NCBI RefSeq assembly: GCF_020360975.1
Contig: NW_025408675.1
Span: 2,418,001 to 2,482,000 of the forward strand
Length of the DNA: 64,000 nucleotides
Direction: 5' to 3'
Source: Hirsutella rhossiliensis
Lineage: Eukaryota; Ascomycota; Sordariomycetes; Hypocreales; Ophiocordycipitaceae
Position numbers and translations under genes: made by a program
Shown here: piece by piece, positions 35,151 through 47,719 of the stretch
How positions within the stretch are numbered: the first letter of the stretch is position 1
Layout: each line of letters starts with the position of its first letter
Notes under the pieces: generated by a model
Seen by the model: only the letters and a program-made list of their open reading frames with translations
What the model was told of the DNA's origin: nothing
The model's database searches: none

Positions 35151-37760
35151 CTATAATATATATAAATATAGTCCTTATACCCTTCCGCTTACTTAAGTAT
35201 ATATAAGACCTACCCTATATTTAAGTATAGCTTAGTAGCTAGAAAGCTAAAGTTCTAAGCGCTTTAATCGATACTAAGTTTAAAGGAAACCTTATTACTA
35301 AAAGATATATAAACGTATATAGGCTTAAAATCTAATTAATAAGAGTTTTAATTATAGTATATACTAGGTCCCTTATAAATATAGTTAAGGAGGTAGAGAC
35401 TAATCTCTATCTAAGTATAGCCTAGATATTAATCCGTCTTTATATTATACTAAATAAAGTCTTAGTCCCTTTTATCTTAGGTATATTATTTATTAAAGCT
35501 ATATATATATTATTTAGTTATTCCTTATAGAACGGCGATATATAGGTTAAATATTAAATCGGTACTATCTAAGTAGTTACGCTAAAGGTAGGAGCTATTA
35601 AATAAGAGCTTTTAAATAAGGTCGATATAGTAAAATCCTTTTAAACTATAACCTTAATAGTTAATAAAGATATATATAAAAGACTAAAGCTTAAGGAGAC
35701 TATATAGGAAATAGCTACCTAGCTCCTAAGAAAAATATTTTAGGCTTTAATAATAGAAGTTAAAGAAGATAACTTAGGAGCTACTTAATAATTATAGAGA
35801 AACCCCTTTTTAAATACCTTAATAGCCGAGATTCTCTTACTAAGAGGTAAGATCCTTAGTTATAGAAGGGGCGCTAACTAAGTCCTTAACCTAGCTTATA
35901 CTAGTATAAACGAGCCCTTAATAGTATTAGTATAATAGTAATTAATTATAAATAAAGGAGATAAAGCGATTCTAGCTATTAGATTTAAAATAGTAAAAGA
36001 GATTATTAAAGTTATAGTTATAGAGGCTATAAGAGAATTTAAGAAAAATATTATTAAAGCTATAAAGAAGTTTAAAAAGATCTAAAAGGTTAAAGTTAAG
36101 ATAAGGAAGAAACGACCTATTAGATTATATAATCTAAGAGTTAATACTCTCTTTAAAAGAAAAGTAAATAAGATTAACCCTATTAATAATACTTTATTAA
36201 ACGGCTTAATACTAAAAGAGGACCCTAACTAAAAGAAGACTAAATAAAATACTATTAAAGATAAGATATAGCCTAGACCCTACTTAGAATACTTAATAGG
36301 AAAATTCCTAAGTATATAAAAAGGAAAGTAGTTAATATAAGAGAGACTTAAAGTAATTTATAAATAATTTAAGGGCTTTCTTATAAAGGTAGAAATCCGG
36401 ATCTTTAATAGTATTTTATTTAATAAGGAAGTAGCGTTATCTTAAGACTTTATAGAAAGAGGTAAAGTCGACCTAGCTATAGCCCCCTTATAGGTTATTA
36501 AGATAATAAAATATAAGGTATAGTAAGTAGCTTAATTCCGATCTTAAAAGTAATAAAGTAGAAAGTTATTAATATCCTTAAAATTAAACTAGAAATAAAA
36601 GTCCTTAAAGAAAGGTATAAGCCTTATAAGAACCCCCTTTTCCTTATAATAAAGAAAGATAAAGGGCTACGCTTAATTAATTCCGCTATATATATAAATA
36701 CTATTATAGTAAGACACGCGAACCTACCGCTAAATATAGATATATTTAGCGACTACTTCTTAATATATAAGATCCTTTCTCTCTTAGACCTTTTTTTAGG
36801 CTATAATTAAATCCCTTTTAATATTAAAAGCTATAACTTAACGATATTCGTAATACTTATTAGCCTCTTATATATATATATACTCCCTTAAGGGGCTATA
36901 AACTTATTTAGCTAATTTATAAGGATAATATAAAGAATCTTATAAGACCTTATACCGAATATTTATAGGAATTTCCTCGATAATATAGGTATTAAAGGGC
37001 TTAATATAACGTATAATAATAAAGAGGTAGCGCTAAGAGTAAAGAGATTTATTTTTAAATACCTTATTAACCTTAATAAAGTCTTATTTAACGTAAAACT
37101 CTTTAGTTATATAATTATAAGGGCTAAATTAAAATTCTATTAGTAAGTAACTAAAGTTATTAGTTATATCTATAAAATAAATAAAAGGTGCCTTATAAAA
37201 GCTAAAGTTATTAAGATTAAGGAATAAATAAGATACCTTAATACAATGTATATTAAAGCTTTCCTTAGTATTATAAGATACTATCGAATCTAGATTAAAT
37301 AGTTCGCTATCTTAGTAAAACCCCTTATAGGCCTATTAAAGAAAGAAGTTTATTAAGAGTAAGGAGATAAATAAGTAAAAGCAATAGCTGCCCTTAAAGA
37401 AGCTATTACTAATTTAGTCTTTTTAGTATCCCTTAACGTTAGCTTAGAAAAGGGGTATATTATTCTAATATATAATACTAGTTTACTTAGCTAAGGAGTA
37501 GTCTTAATATAAATTATTAATAGAAAGAGGCGCCTTATAAGGTTTAAAAGTAAAATATAGTTACTAGTAGAAACTAAATATAATATAATAAAAAGGGAGT
37601 ATAAAGCTATATTAAGTACGCTTAAGAGACTAAGAATATACTTATATAGCGTATATTCTATCTTAGAAACTAATATATAGGTCTTAGTCGATTAACTAAA
37701 GGGTGCCCTTAAAGACGTCCTTAGAGCTATAGTAACTTACTAGATAAGCTATATTTTCCT
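35150..37760 (+). pseudogene. Gypsy A-right protease, RT and RNase H
   Basis: A protease-like start ALIDTKFKGNLITKRYI is near 35265. A linker domain follows, then RT: NPFFLIIKKDKGLRLINS near 36630, SLLDLFLGYNQIPF near 36785, and FLDNIGIKG at 36972-36999 (FLDDVGIKG in the clade). RNase H and tether include GVVLIQIINRKRRLIRF near 37495, YNIIKREYKAILSTLKRLR, and LVDQLKGALKDVLRAIVTYQ. These blocks identify the Gypsy clade with the LxDxxxGYDQ RT signature. Stops are TAA/TAG only. Confidence 0.78.
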
Positions 37761-39190
37761 CTTTAACTTTACTATATAATACGTTAAAGGTAAGAAGAAT
37801 AGTATAGCTAATAGACTCTTAAGAAAGCCTAAAGGACCTTTTAATATACTAGATAAAGAAGTAAAAGGCAATATTAAAGAGTTTATAGACTTTTACTTAA
37901 ATATAGTATAAGGGACTAAGCTATAAGGGGACTACTTAAAAGAATTAAGGATAATTACGGACTTCCTTTAAACGTTAAAACGGCCGGAGGGCCTTTTTAA
38001 ATAAAACTATAGGAAGCTACGCTTAAAGAGTTTAAATTTCTATATTAAAGATTAAAAGCTTTAACGACTTTTTAAAAAGGAAGAAAGAAGACCTATATTA
38101 GTTATAAACGGCCTAAAAAAATAGAAAAAGATTATCGTAAAGTACTATATATAAATAAGATATAAAGGATAATAAGTTATATATATATTTATAAAGAATA
38201 GGTATTAGTAAGCTAGCCTTTAAAATAATATTTATAGTATAATCTCTTCTTATAAAGAATACTAATACTTTATAACTAAGAGACCCTAAGAAGTTATAAC
38301 CGCGACTTTACCTAGCTACCCTATAAGTAAAACTTACTTTAATAGCTAGTATATACTATTTAATTATAGGTATTTATACCTTATAGAAGTATAAGACGAC
38401 CTTACTAAATAAGTAAAAGTAACCTTAGTTAAAGAAATTACTATAGAAGCTATAATTAAATTTATACTCTTTATTATTTATAGGTATAGCGTAATACTAT
38501 ACGCTATAATTAATAGAGGGCCTAAAATAAAGAAAGACTTTAAGTATATCCTAGAGGATATAGGTATTAAAGTTATTTAAACTTCGGTATATAATCTAAA
38601 GGTAAATATAGTAGTAGAATAAGGGTACTAAAGGTTAATAATAATACTTATAAAAATAGCAGAGAAAAGGGGTAAGTAGATTAAATACCTTAACTAAGTA
38701 ATCCTTATAGACCGAATAGTAATTAAAAAGTCTTATAAAATATTAGCTTTCTACCTACTATATAGATAGGAACTAGTACTACCTCTTAAGGTAGAATACC
38801 TAACTTAGCGACTAATCGACTAAGATAAAGTAAAGATAAAAGAAGAATTATTTAAAGTATAAGTATAAGTTTTAAAAAAAAAGAAAAAGATATAAAAGAA
38901 GCTAAGAAAAGAGTAATAAGATATTAGAATCGATTAATAAAGAGGATAAATAAAGCTAATAAGTATATAATAAGGAAAGAAAGCTTATAACCTAGGGACC
39001 TTATTTTACTATTTAATATAAGATAATTAAATAATCTAAGGAGGTAAGCTAAGTATTAAATAAGGTAGAATATTCCTTTTTAAGTAGTATTACGCTTAAA
39101 GTAGTTTAGGGCGTATAGGATTAAGACTTTAAATAGAATTATACTTAATAAGATAATCATAAGAGAGTATTTAAAGAAGTTTAAAAAGGA
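37760..39190 (+). pseudogene. Gypsy A-right integrase
   Basis: Shows VQDDLTKQVKV near 38390 (first Asp; DDLTGWVE in the family), then RYSVILYAIINRGPKIKKDF near 38480 (second Asp region) and a YNLKVNIVVEQGYQ stretch near 38595 (NGxVERGHQ, catalytic Glu retained as E). After LLYRQELVLPLKVEYLTQ the GPF-like C-terminal part runs to about 39190. The 39190-39845 interval is Lys-rich decayed sequence with no clear frame. Confidence 0.75.
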
Positions 39191-39844
39191 TAAGGAAGGT
39201 TAGTAGTACTTTACTAAGAACGACTAGTTACTTTAAGATAAGATTACTCTCGATATAAGGAGGAAGGAAGAAATAATAAATAAAGTAAATAATTTACTAC
39301 TCTTACTAAGTAGAGAAGCCTTAGATTAAATAGTACTATAGTTATAATAACTTCTTAATAAACCTTAGAAAGATTAAAGCTAAGAAGAAAAAGAAGAGCG
39401 ACTATAGATATATAAGAAAGGCCTAAGGTATACGATCGAGGTTTAGCTACTATAACTTAGTAAAGTAAAAAAGGATCTTTATATAGGAGCTTTAAAAACG
39501 CTAATTTAATAAGAAAAGGAGGAGGTAAAAAGGAGCTAGGGAGGAAAAGGCAGTAAAGATAAAAATCTATAACTATTATAAGAAGTATACTAAAACCTAA
39601 CTAATAACTAAGGTACCGTCTAACTATTTAATTAAAGGATAACTATAGTAGCTAAGATATTTATAAGCGCTTTACTTACTACCTTATCTTTTTAAATTTT
39701 CTACTTAAAGCTCCCTAAGTAAATAAAGATAATATTTCCTACCCTTCCTTAATAATAACTTATTATTTAATACCTTAAAAAAGATAAATAAAGATATAAT
39801 TAAATAATAAAGTAAGAAAATAAATATTCTTACTACTTACCTCC

Positions 39845-41120
39845 TTTAAAAATAGGAATTTTTACTTTATAAATAAGGAGGTTTATTCTTTATTATAAAA
39901 GGGGAGACCTACTATAGCGAAAATAAATATACTTATAAGACGAAATTTAATATATTTTTAACTTACTAAATTAAACATTTATAACCTTAAGAGAAAAACT
40001 TTACTATTAAAGATAGCGACTAAATAAAGCTACTTACTCTTAGTAAACTTACTATAGACTACTATAAAGCGAACTTAAAGACTATCTAATTATTACTTAA
40101 GAGAGAGCTTATTAAACTTATATAATCTCTTTCTAGGTAAAATAAGTATAAGGTTAATTTCCTCCCCTTCCTTAAATCCTTAATAGAACTAAAAGGATTA
40201 AGGATATTATAAAAAAATTAAAGGGCGGTCTCGTTACTAATATACTTATTATAAAATTTATTAGTATTAAGGTCGGTATAGAAATTATAACTATATATAT
40301 AGTTAGTAAATCTATTAAGGTTATAAGTAGCCTTATAATATCTAAGGAAGTGCTACTATTTATAAATAAGCGCCTTAGTTAAATCCTAGATATAGTTAGT
40401 ATAAGAGCTATTAATAATACTTAAAAGAGAGATATACTTATAAAAAGGAAATATAATATACTTATAAGTAAAAGTTATAGTCGTTTAATAAGTTTAAATA
40501 TACCCTTAATAAAGGTAAGGGTTATAAGTTCTATATAAAGTAATTAAGACTACTTAAGAGTATTCTTACTACCTTAAACTAAGCTAAGAGAAGAAGTATT
40601 TATATAGATAAGTAATTTCTATAAGGATATAGGTTACTAGCCGATGTCTATAATAAAAGGTATAAAAGACGATCTAATTATACTAACCTAGCGTGCTTTT
40701 AAGAAAGTAAGAGAAAGGAAAGTAACTATATACTTTAATCCTAATAATATTAAGAGCTTTTAATAGAACCCTTAACTAAAAAGCAATTTCTATATAAATT
40801 AGAAATTCTTAGTAACCGATATTATTTCTATTATAAACCTAGGTCTTATAGTAACTATAGATTTATAAAAGAAGATAGTTAAAATAAGCTAAGCGAGATT
40901 AAAGAAGTTAGATAATTATTACTTAAAAGTACTTTATATAAAGAGGAAAGACCTCGGTATAATAATTCTAAGTAAGAAGAGTAGTAGTAATAAAGGAAGG
41001 TTATAAAAGAGTAGTTAAAGAAAAGTTAACGATATTTAATAGCTCTTTAGTTTTAAGTTTAGCGGTCTTATAAGATATAATAAGAAGGAAAAGGTAGTTA
41101 TAAAAGGAGAAAATAAAAGG
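39845..41120 (-). pseudogene. Antisense frame in 3' region of Gypsy A-right
   Basis: Reverse copy of 3990-5265. The minus-strand reading again lacks TGA and is broken only by TAA/TAG. It lies downstream of integrase on the opposite strand. Product not recognised. Confidence 0.45.
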
Positions 41121-41505
41121 TAGCGGTCTAGAAAAATAAAGAAGATAGAAAAGAAGAGGAAGAAGAGGAATAAAAAAAGTAAAAAGGAAAAGAAAAAGGT
41201 AAGGATTAAATAGCTCCTTAATTAATAACTAGTAAAAGAAGCTATTTAAGTATAACCCTTAAATACGCCTAAGACCTTACCGCTATAAAGGCTAGCTAAA
41301 GTAACCGATAACCGCGTACTTTAATAACTATTTATTCCTCTTATTATACCCTTCTTCTTCCTTCCTTTTTCTTCCTTTTATATATATATATATATATATA
41401 TACTTTATATACTTCCTTTATCGCGTATACTATATACGTTAATTAACGCTGTCGCTTATATCTAATAGGCGGCTATATCTTTTTCGTAATAGTTATAAGC
41501 CCGGG

Positions 41506-41524
41506 CGGAGGGGTTACCCCTCCG
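41506..41524. other. GC-rich hairpin in TRIM1
   Basis: CGGAGGGG TTA CCCCTCCG, an 8-bp perfect stem just behind the PBS. Position and stability fit an RNA packaging or dimerisation element; that is inference. Confidence 0.5.
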
Positions 41525-41540
41525 GGAACTTCCCGGTAAC

Positions 41541-41609
41541 TGCGTACGTACTTCTGGCTAGCCTGGCGCGCATTACCTAAAGGCCCGTGGTTCGAGTCCC
41601 GCCAGCGCA
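41541..41609 (+). ncRNA. tRNA-like sequence with Pol III A and B boxes inside TRIM1
   Basis: B box GGTTCGAGTCC at 41589-41599 is a perfect match to the tRNA T-loop consensus. An A-box-like TGGCTAGCCTGG lies at 41555-41566, about 33 bases upstream, the normal tRNA spacing. The 3' end CAGCGCA can pair only partly with TGCGTAC at the 5' end and the T stem is imperfect, so it is tRNA-derived and not a functional tRNA. It is in sense orientation relative to PBS and PPT. Confidence 0.55.
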
Positions 41610-42059
41610 ATTAAGCGCGGTTTTAGCATAGGGCCTGCCTATATAAAAATTCCCGCTATGGTCTAGGATATCTAGGTATCCTAGGACGAATTAACCTAAT
41701 ATCCTTAAGGGGGTGTATCGCGTATACTATATACGTTAATTAACGCTATCGCTTATATCTAATAGGCGGCTATATCTTTTTTATAACATCCTTACTTATA
41801 ACGATCCCCTTTATTAATATAACTCTTATATATATATATATAACCTTCTTAGCCTCTTAGTATTATAACTTAGAACTACTTACCCTAACTATTTAATCTT
41901 AACTATTTCTTTTCTTTTACTTACTCCGCCCTTTCCTAAGATATAGCGGCGAACCTAAATAGTATCCTAGGCTTAGCTATAGACCTCCCTAAGAATACTA
42001 CTATTTTCTTTAGCGTACCACTATTTAAGAGTAAGAGCTTTATTTTACTTACTTACTAT

Positions 42060-44400
42060 AGCGAAGTTAAAGTAAAAGGTAGCGAAGGGCGCTTTTATAT
42101 TAAAGATAAAAAAAGGTTTATAAACTAAGACTAATAAGATATTTATAAGTAAAAGCAACCTCCTTAATATATCTATAAAGATTATTAGTACTTAATACTA
42201 ACGGGCCTTATTAAGCGGTAGGATATTACCCTTAAAAACGCTTAGATAATATATAAGGGCGTTAAAAAGATAAATAGATTCCCTAGGAATAAGGCCTACT
42301 AAGAAAAGTATATCGTCGATAAATATAACTTTCTTTATAAAGCTATCGATAAATAATAAGCTATAAGCTTTAGCCTTAGCGTAATAATTAAGATCTTAAT
42401 AAGAGGTATTAAGAACGCGGTATACCCCTTAACTTACCCGCTATTAGTTTATACTAACTATTAAGGGGAACCTATTAAAGATATAAAAGATAGATATAAG
42501 AAGTACTATAAATACCTAAATAATAAGGAGCATTTAATTAAGTTTACCGCTCCTACCTTTAACCTTAGTCGCTTCGCGTATAAATAAAGGTATATAACTA
42601 AAGTTATTAACTTTTTAATAGGTATAAATAAAGGGGGACTTTACTAAGGGGCGTTCCTTTAAGACTATAAAGAAAGAAACCTAGTTATTTTTAATACTTA
42701 GAAAGAAGGATAATATACTAAACTTTATACGTTCCTATAAGTATAGCGGTAGTTTCTTTATATCCTTTAAGTTCCTTATAACTTTACTTATACGCTAGTC
42801 CCTTATACCGCTTAGTAAGAAGGGTAGGAATATAGCTACTTAGCCTTAATAATAATCTAATACTAAGTTAGAGGTATAGTTAGGCTATGCCTTAAGATAA
42901 TTAAATAGCGATACTTAAAGGTTAAAGTAATTCTAAAGTAAAGGTATAGGGTAACGTAAGAAGCCTTATAAATAGATAAGATCTTATACTAAGACTAGTA
43001 TTTCTTTAAGCTAAATAAGAGAATATATATAAAAGGCTATATCGATAGGCTAATATATAGAATCTAAGCTATCGCGGTAAATAAGCTTAATTATATATAA
43101 GCGATATTATAGGGCGGTAGAGTTTCTTAGTAGTTTAATAGTAAGGTTAGATAACTATAAAGGATACTATTTAATTAAGGTCTACTAACTTTTAATAGAG
43201 TTTTTCTTATAAGGATTCTTAGGTATAAGCGGATTTACTAATATAACTATATTATCTTAGGAGATTAAAAAGAGTAAGACCTCTAAGAAGTCTTAGAGGT
43301 AGTTAACCTCTTAGATAGGCCCGCTAAATAAAGACTACCGCTTTAAAGAGATATAAAACTAGCTTATATAGTAAGAAGAGCGAGAAAGGAACTATTTACG
43401 CTAGCTACCCTTATAAAGTAACTTAACTTAATCGCTTAGGGCGCTTTTTAATATACTAGCCTACCTAGGTTCTTCTATATATACTTCCTAGATTTTCTAG
43501 TATAGGTTAGGTTAAATAAAGGACTTTATAACTATATATATATATTTAACCGGCGCTTTATCTTTCTAGATATAGTCTAATTCCCTAGGTTTATATTTCC
43601 TTAGTATTATAAATAGTAGTTAAAGTAGTATATTAGTAAGGATATTTAAGGTTCTAGGAATATAGTAGACCTTTAAAGGAAACTAGCTAAGGTATTATAA
43701 AGTAAGTATAAGCTAATTATTTATCTTTATACTAATAGTAAATAGTAATATTAACTATAAGATTATACTTATAGTAGTATAGTTAGTTAGTATAATAACC
43801 TTTAGTAGTAAGGTAAAGATAATATATACTTAAAGCTTTTAATACGCTTAGGAAAGATAAGTAACTTTAAGTTTAGTAAGCTAATATCTAGGTTCTTTAT
43901 TAGTTAAGCGTTTACTAAGGTAAAGGATTAGTTAAATACTTATTTAGCGCGGGGTTCTTCTTAGGTTTTAGTCTACCCTTAGTATTAAGTAAAAGGCTAC
44001 TACTATAAAGCCTAGCTTATAGCTAGTATTGATTTATAAGAATAATAGCTATTATAGGTTAAAATAATATAGCTATATTAGTTCTATTAAAGTATTTATA
44101 ATATCTTAAAAAGCTTATTCCTTTACTAAGCATAGTTAATATATTACCTTAAAGGTATATTTATTCCTTACCGATCCTTTAAGTAGCGCTTAACTATCTT
44201 ATACTTCCTTAAGTATTATAGTTTTTTAAACTTAAAGCGCCTTTACCCTTTAAGAAAAGTAAGCTACTAAGTACTATAGCTAGTTAACTAAGCCGAGCTA
44301 CTTTTCTAGTACCTATAAAGTATTTAGAAACTTTATATTCTATAATACTTATACTTATTCTTTAGTATTTATTAAGCTTATACTATTAACTTAAAATCTT
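42060..44400 (+). pseudogene. Long RIP-ghost reading frame, unknown product
   Basis: From about 42300 to at least 43265 one plus-strand frame reads through more than 300 codons with only TAA/TAG as breaks and no TGA, the pattern of a RIPped gene. Stretches include IVDKYNFLYKAIDK, KFTAPTFNLSRFAYK and IYIKGYIDRLIYRIQAIAV. Similar reading seems to continue to about 44400 and, less surely, to 47400. I recognise no retroelement, helicase or recombinase motif. It is transcriptionally divergent from the antisense frame of A-right. Confidence 0.35.
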
Positions 44401-47400
44401 AATAGTTCTATAAATAAGTAGCTTAGGAATAGTTTCGATCTAGCTAAAGCTAGGTTATAGTCTATAAAGAGTTAAAAGATAGCTTAAAGGTAATAGATAT
44501 AGTTATCTCTTATATTTAAGTAGATAACGATATTATTAATATATTTAAAGGAATATTCTATATATTCTTAGAGGATTTAGTTTATAAATCGTTAGATATA
44601 TATAAGTAAGTTCTTATATCCTATTAAGGCTACCGTTAGTCGTTCTAAGCTTCTATAGCTAATTACTATAAACCTTTCTTAATACTCTTAATAGATAAAG
44701 AACTAATAAAAAAAAGAATAAGCGTTTATAGTAAAAATAAAGCGTTCCCCTTATAGCTTTTAAATTATATCTCCTTAAAGCGGTATTAAGTAAGCGTTTA
44801 AGATAGCTATACTATTAAGAGTATATAGGTCTATTACTATTTAGCTCTTTTTATTACTATATACTATTCTTTAGACTATAAATATAAGGTAAGCGAATAA
44901 GGTTACCTTTATAGCTTATTTTATATATCCCTTTTAGTATAGGTCCTTATAGGTTTAGTTAATTAGCGCTTTATATTTTTAGCTATATAAGTAAGCCTTA
45001 AAAGCTAGTTTTTATAGGTGCTAGGTTTTTACTAGCGGAATATATATATAGTAGTTTAAGTAAACCTTAAAGGTACCTTAGTTCTTTTATAGGGTTAGGA
45101 AGGAGGTAACTATATATTAGATTATTTTTATAAATATAAGGTCTTAATTATAGATTTTAATATCTTTTAAAGTAGTTATCTTTAAGAGGTTATAGTCTTA
45201 TAAAATCCTAATCTTATAGTTCGGAGTCTATTTATATATCTATAAAGAGAGTTCCCTTTTAATAGACTTAGGGCTCTCTTCTTTTAGGGTTTCTATTAAA
45301 GGGTCGGTATCTTAGTATAGTTCGCTATACTCTATAGTCTTTTATCTAGCTAGCTCTTTAGTTAGATTTACCCTAGCTAGGGTTTAATTAAGTAGGTCGA
45401 TCTATAAAAACTATATTTTATTACTAAGGTCTATTAGTATTCCTAAGTACTATCCTTTCTTAAATCTAATATAGCGAGCAGTAGTATTAACCGCTATAAC
45501 TAGAGTTATACCTTAGATTAAGTTATAGGCTAATAATAAGTCTCTTAAAGAAAATATAAGGTCTTAATCTCTTATATATATTTAATCTATACTAGTAAGC
45601 GTTCTATTTTATATATAAGGATATCGACGTTAGCTTAGTATATAACCTAGCGATAGATTATATAGCCCTATTAAGTTAAGCGAGCTATAACTATTAAGTT
45701 ACTATATAAGCTAATAGATATTATTCCCTTAGAGTTTAAGATATCGACTTTATTTAGTACTAAGAAATCTTATCTAAGTAATAATCTTATAAATAAGGTC
45801 TATACTACCTAAGCGCTAATAGTAAATTACCTAACTTTAAATCCTATTCCTTATTTCCTTAGGATATTAATTATTAAGGTTACTTAACCCTTAGTTTAGC
45901 TCTTCCTTATACTAGATAGTAGGACCTACTAAGTTATATTAAGGGTTATATTATTAAAGTAGTTAAGCTAGTCTTCCTTAATTATAAAATAAGCTATACT
46001 AAAGTTTATATATATATTAAATAGTTAGTCTAGACCTTTAGTTTTAAAGATAAATATCTAAGTATATATAAACTAAGATAGCTTTATTAGGTCTAATATT
46101 TTAGCTTATAGTACTACTTTTATAGTTAGTTAGTTCCTTAGTATTTTAGGTAAACTACTTAGTCTTATAAGTTCCGCTTTTATTATATTAAGAATAAATA
46201 AGATCTTATCTTTTATTTCTTTAGTTTCTTCTTTTATATTAGCGGAGGGGTCCTTATCTTTTAGCCCCTTATCCTAGGTAAATAGGATTTAGTTTTATAT
46301 TTCCTAGGAAAGGTATATCCTGCCCTAGTTATTAGTTAGTGCCGCTTAAAGCTAATAAGCGAGATTAATAATAATTAGGTTTTCCTAAGAGCCCTCCTTT
46401 AGCTTTAAATCCTAAGGCTATAGTCCGGTTTAAGGACTAGTCGACTAGTTTAGTACTAAGCCTATATCTACTTAGTATAGATTATTTTATCCTAATATAG
46501 TTATTATAGTTCCTTTTTATTAGAATTATCTTTATTCCTAGGGTTTCTAACTAGTTAGTTTCGTTATAAATAAAGCCGACTTTACTAAAGTCTTATTCTT
46601 AGTTTCGCGTAATCCGCTTTATACGTATCCTTTTACTATATTATTTATCTTTCCTTATAACCTAACCGTTAGCTTAGTTTCTAGCTATAAGATAAGCTAC
46701 TTATAGTTATTAATCTAAGTATTAAATAATTCTAAACTAATAAGTAAGCGGAATAATTCTTATAGTAATATATCTAGTCGTTAATAAACTAGTATAGTAA
46801 GGCGCTCTTTTAAGTATAATACTACTTTTACTTTTTACTAGAGCTTTAAGATCTATCTTTAAAAGTTAGCCCTATTAATAATATCTAAGGTAGTAAATCG
46901 TTTTATTTATAAAGATCTAAAAGCTACTTTTAGCTAAATAGTAAAGCGTTTTTATAGTTTAGTATACTAGGTAGTATATCCTTAGTCTAGGGTATAAAGT
47001 ATAGCTTAATTAGATTTACTAAGATTACTAAAATACTATTTAATAGTAGTCCCTTAAAGTAAGCTAAGGATTAGTATCGCTAGTTTATTAGCGTATTTTA
47101 GTCTATAAATAGCTACCTACTTTAAGGAATCGATAAATTAATTAATATTTTTATATATAATCGTTTTCTTAGTTTCTTTAAGAACGTTAAATATTATATT
47201 AAATAAGCTAGTAAGGTTAAACTTCCTTATATCTTTTAGTTTAATATATACTAAGGGTACTTAAGGAGGGTTTATAGTAGTATTATCCTTAGTTTCTCTT
47301 ACTCTTAAGGTATATAAGTAAAAGCGGAATTTTAGGAAATTAAGGAATTATATAAGACTACGTAATAGAGGGGAAGAAGGAGTATAAGGTAGGATTTTTA

Positions 47401-47630
47401 ATAGAGTTTATTAGTAATATATTAGTATATAGAAGAGGTATTAAAGTTAATAATTCTTTATCTATCTACTAGCGGATATACTATCTTATATAGATAATTA
47501 TAGCTAAACGGAAGAACCTTTTAGGACTAGATTTAGGCTGCTATATAGCCCTAAGACTAGGGAATTCCGTAATACCTCGAGTAAATCTAGAAGTGTCTTA
47601 GTTCTACTAATATTCGTATTTAAAGGAGGT
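44401..47630. other. RIP-degraded sequence, unassigned
   Basis: Heavily AT-rich, stops in all frames, long plus-strand stretches without TGA. No LTRs, no RT or integrase motif found on either strand. It may belong with the ghost frame starting near 42060. Confidence 0.4.
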
Positions 47631-47636
47631 TAGTTG

Positions 47637-47716
47637 TGCCGGTGTTCTTAAGAGGTCTTAGCTAGCATTCTAAGCTAGCTCTATTCCTTCGATTCCCGAT
47701 TATACGATAACCGGCA
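47637..47716 (+). ncRNA. tRNA-like relic
   Basis: Seven-base ends TGCCGGT and ACCGGCA pair perfectly 80 bases apart. Inside, GCTAGC/GCTAGC closes a 7-base loop ATTCTAA (TCT in anticodon position), and CTTCGATTCCC resembles a B box. D and T stems do not fold properly and there are about nine extra bases before the 3' strand, so it is not a good functional tRNA. It is locally un-RIPped (contains TG and CA). Confidence 0.3.
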
Positions 47717-47719
47717 ACC

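Larger units (their letters stand above)
41419..41788 (+). mobile_element. 370-bp miniature LTR element with tRNA-like core (TRIM1)
   Basis: Two 73-bp direct repeats (41419-41491 and 41716-41788, starting TATCGCG and ending TAATA or TAACA) flank a 224-bp internal region. TSD TCCTT is at 41414-41418 and 41789-41793; removing the element restores collinearity with A-left. PBS GTTATAAGCCCG is at 41492 and polypurine stretch TTAAGGGGGTG at 41705-41715. Both signals and the TATCGCG start match Copia C (GTTATAAGCC; TAAGGGGGTG; TGTCGCG), so Copia C or a relative is the likely driver. No coding capacity. Confidence 0.85.
32290..42000 (+). mobile_element. RIP-degraded Ty3/Gypsy 'A-right'
   Basis: Inverted copy of A-left, without the young Copia or B insertions, so it gives the uninterrupted reference. 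Plus-strand order is gag, protease, RT, RNase H, integrase (to about 39190), then antisense frame (39845-41120), AT-rich 3' part and the 370-bp miniature element at 41419-41788. The limit at 42000 is only where A-left alignment stops because of Copia D; the true end may be further right. Confidence 0.8.

Noticed and set aside
41541..41609. Functional tRNA gene in the 370-bp element
   Set aside because: A and B boxes are good, but acceptor and T stems have mismatches and the length is short, so it is reported as tRNA-like.
3441..42000. A single composite mobile element such as a Starship spanning the inverted repeat
   Set aside because: Every recognisable gene is a retroelement domain, there is no captain recombinase or cargo, and the nesting with individual TSDs explains the layout.
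42060..47400. Telomere-linked RecQ helicase, Helitron or DUF3435 recombinase
   Set aside because: None of the expected motifs (GSGKS, DECH, HUH, or tyrosine-recombinase R-H-R-Y) could be found in the ghost frame.
47637..47716. Functional tRNA-Arg(TCT)
   Set aside because: Acceptor and anticodon arms fit, but the D and T arms do not fold and extra bases precede the 3' strand; kept only as a relic.
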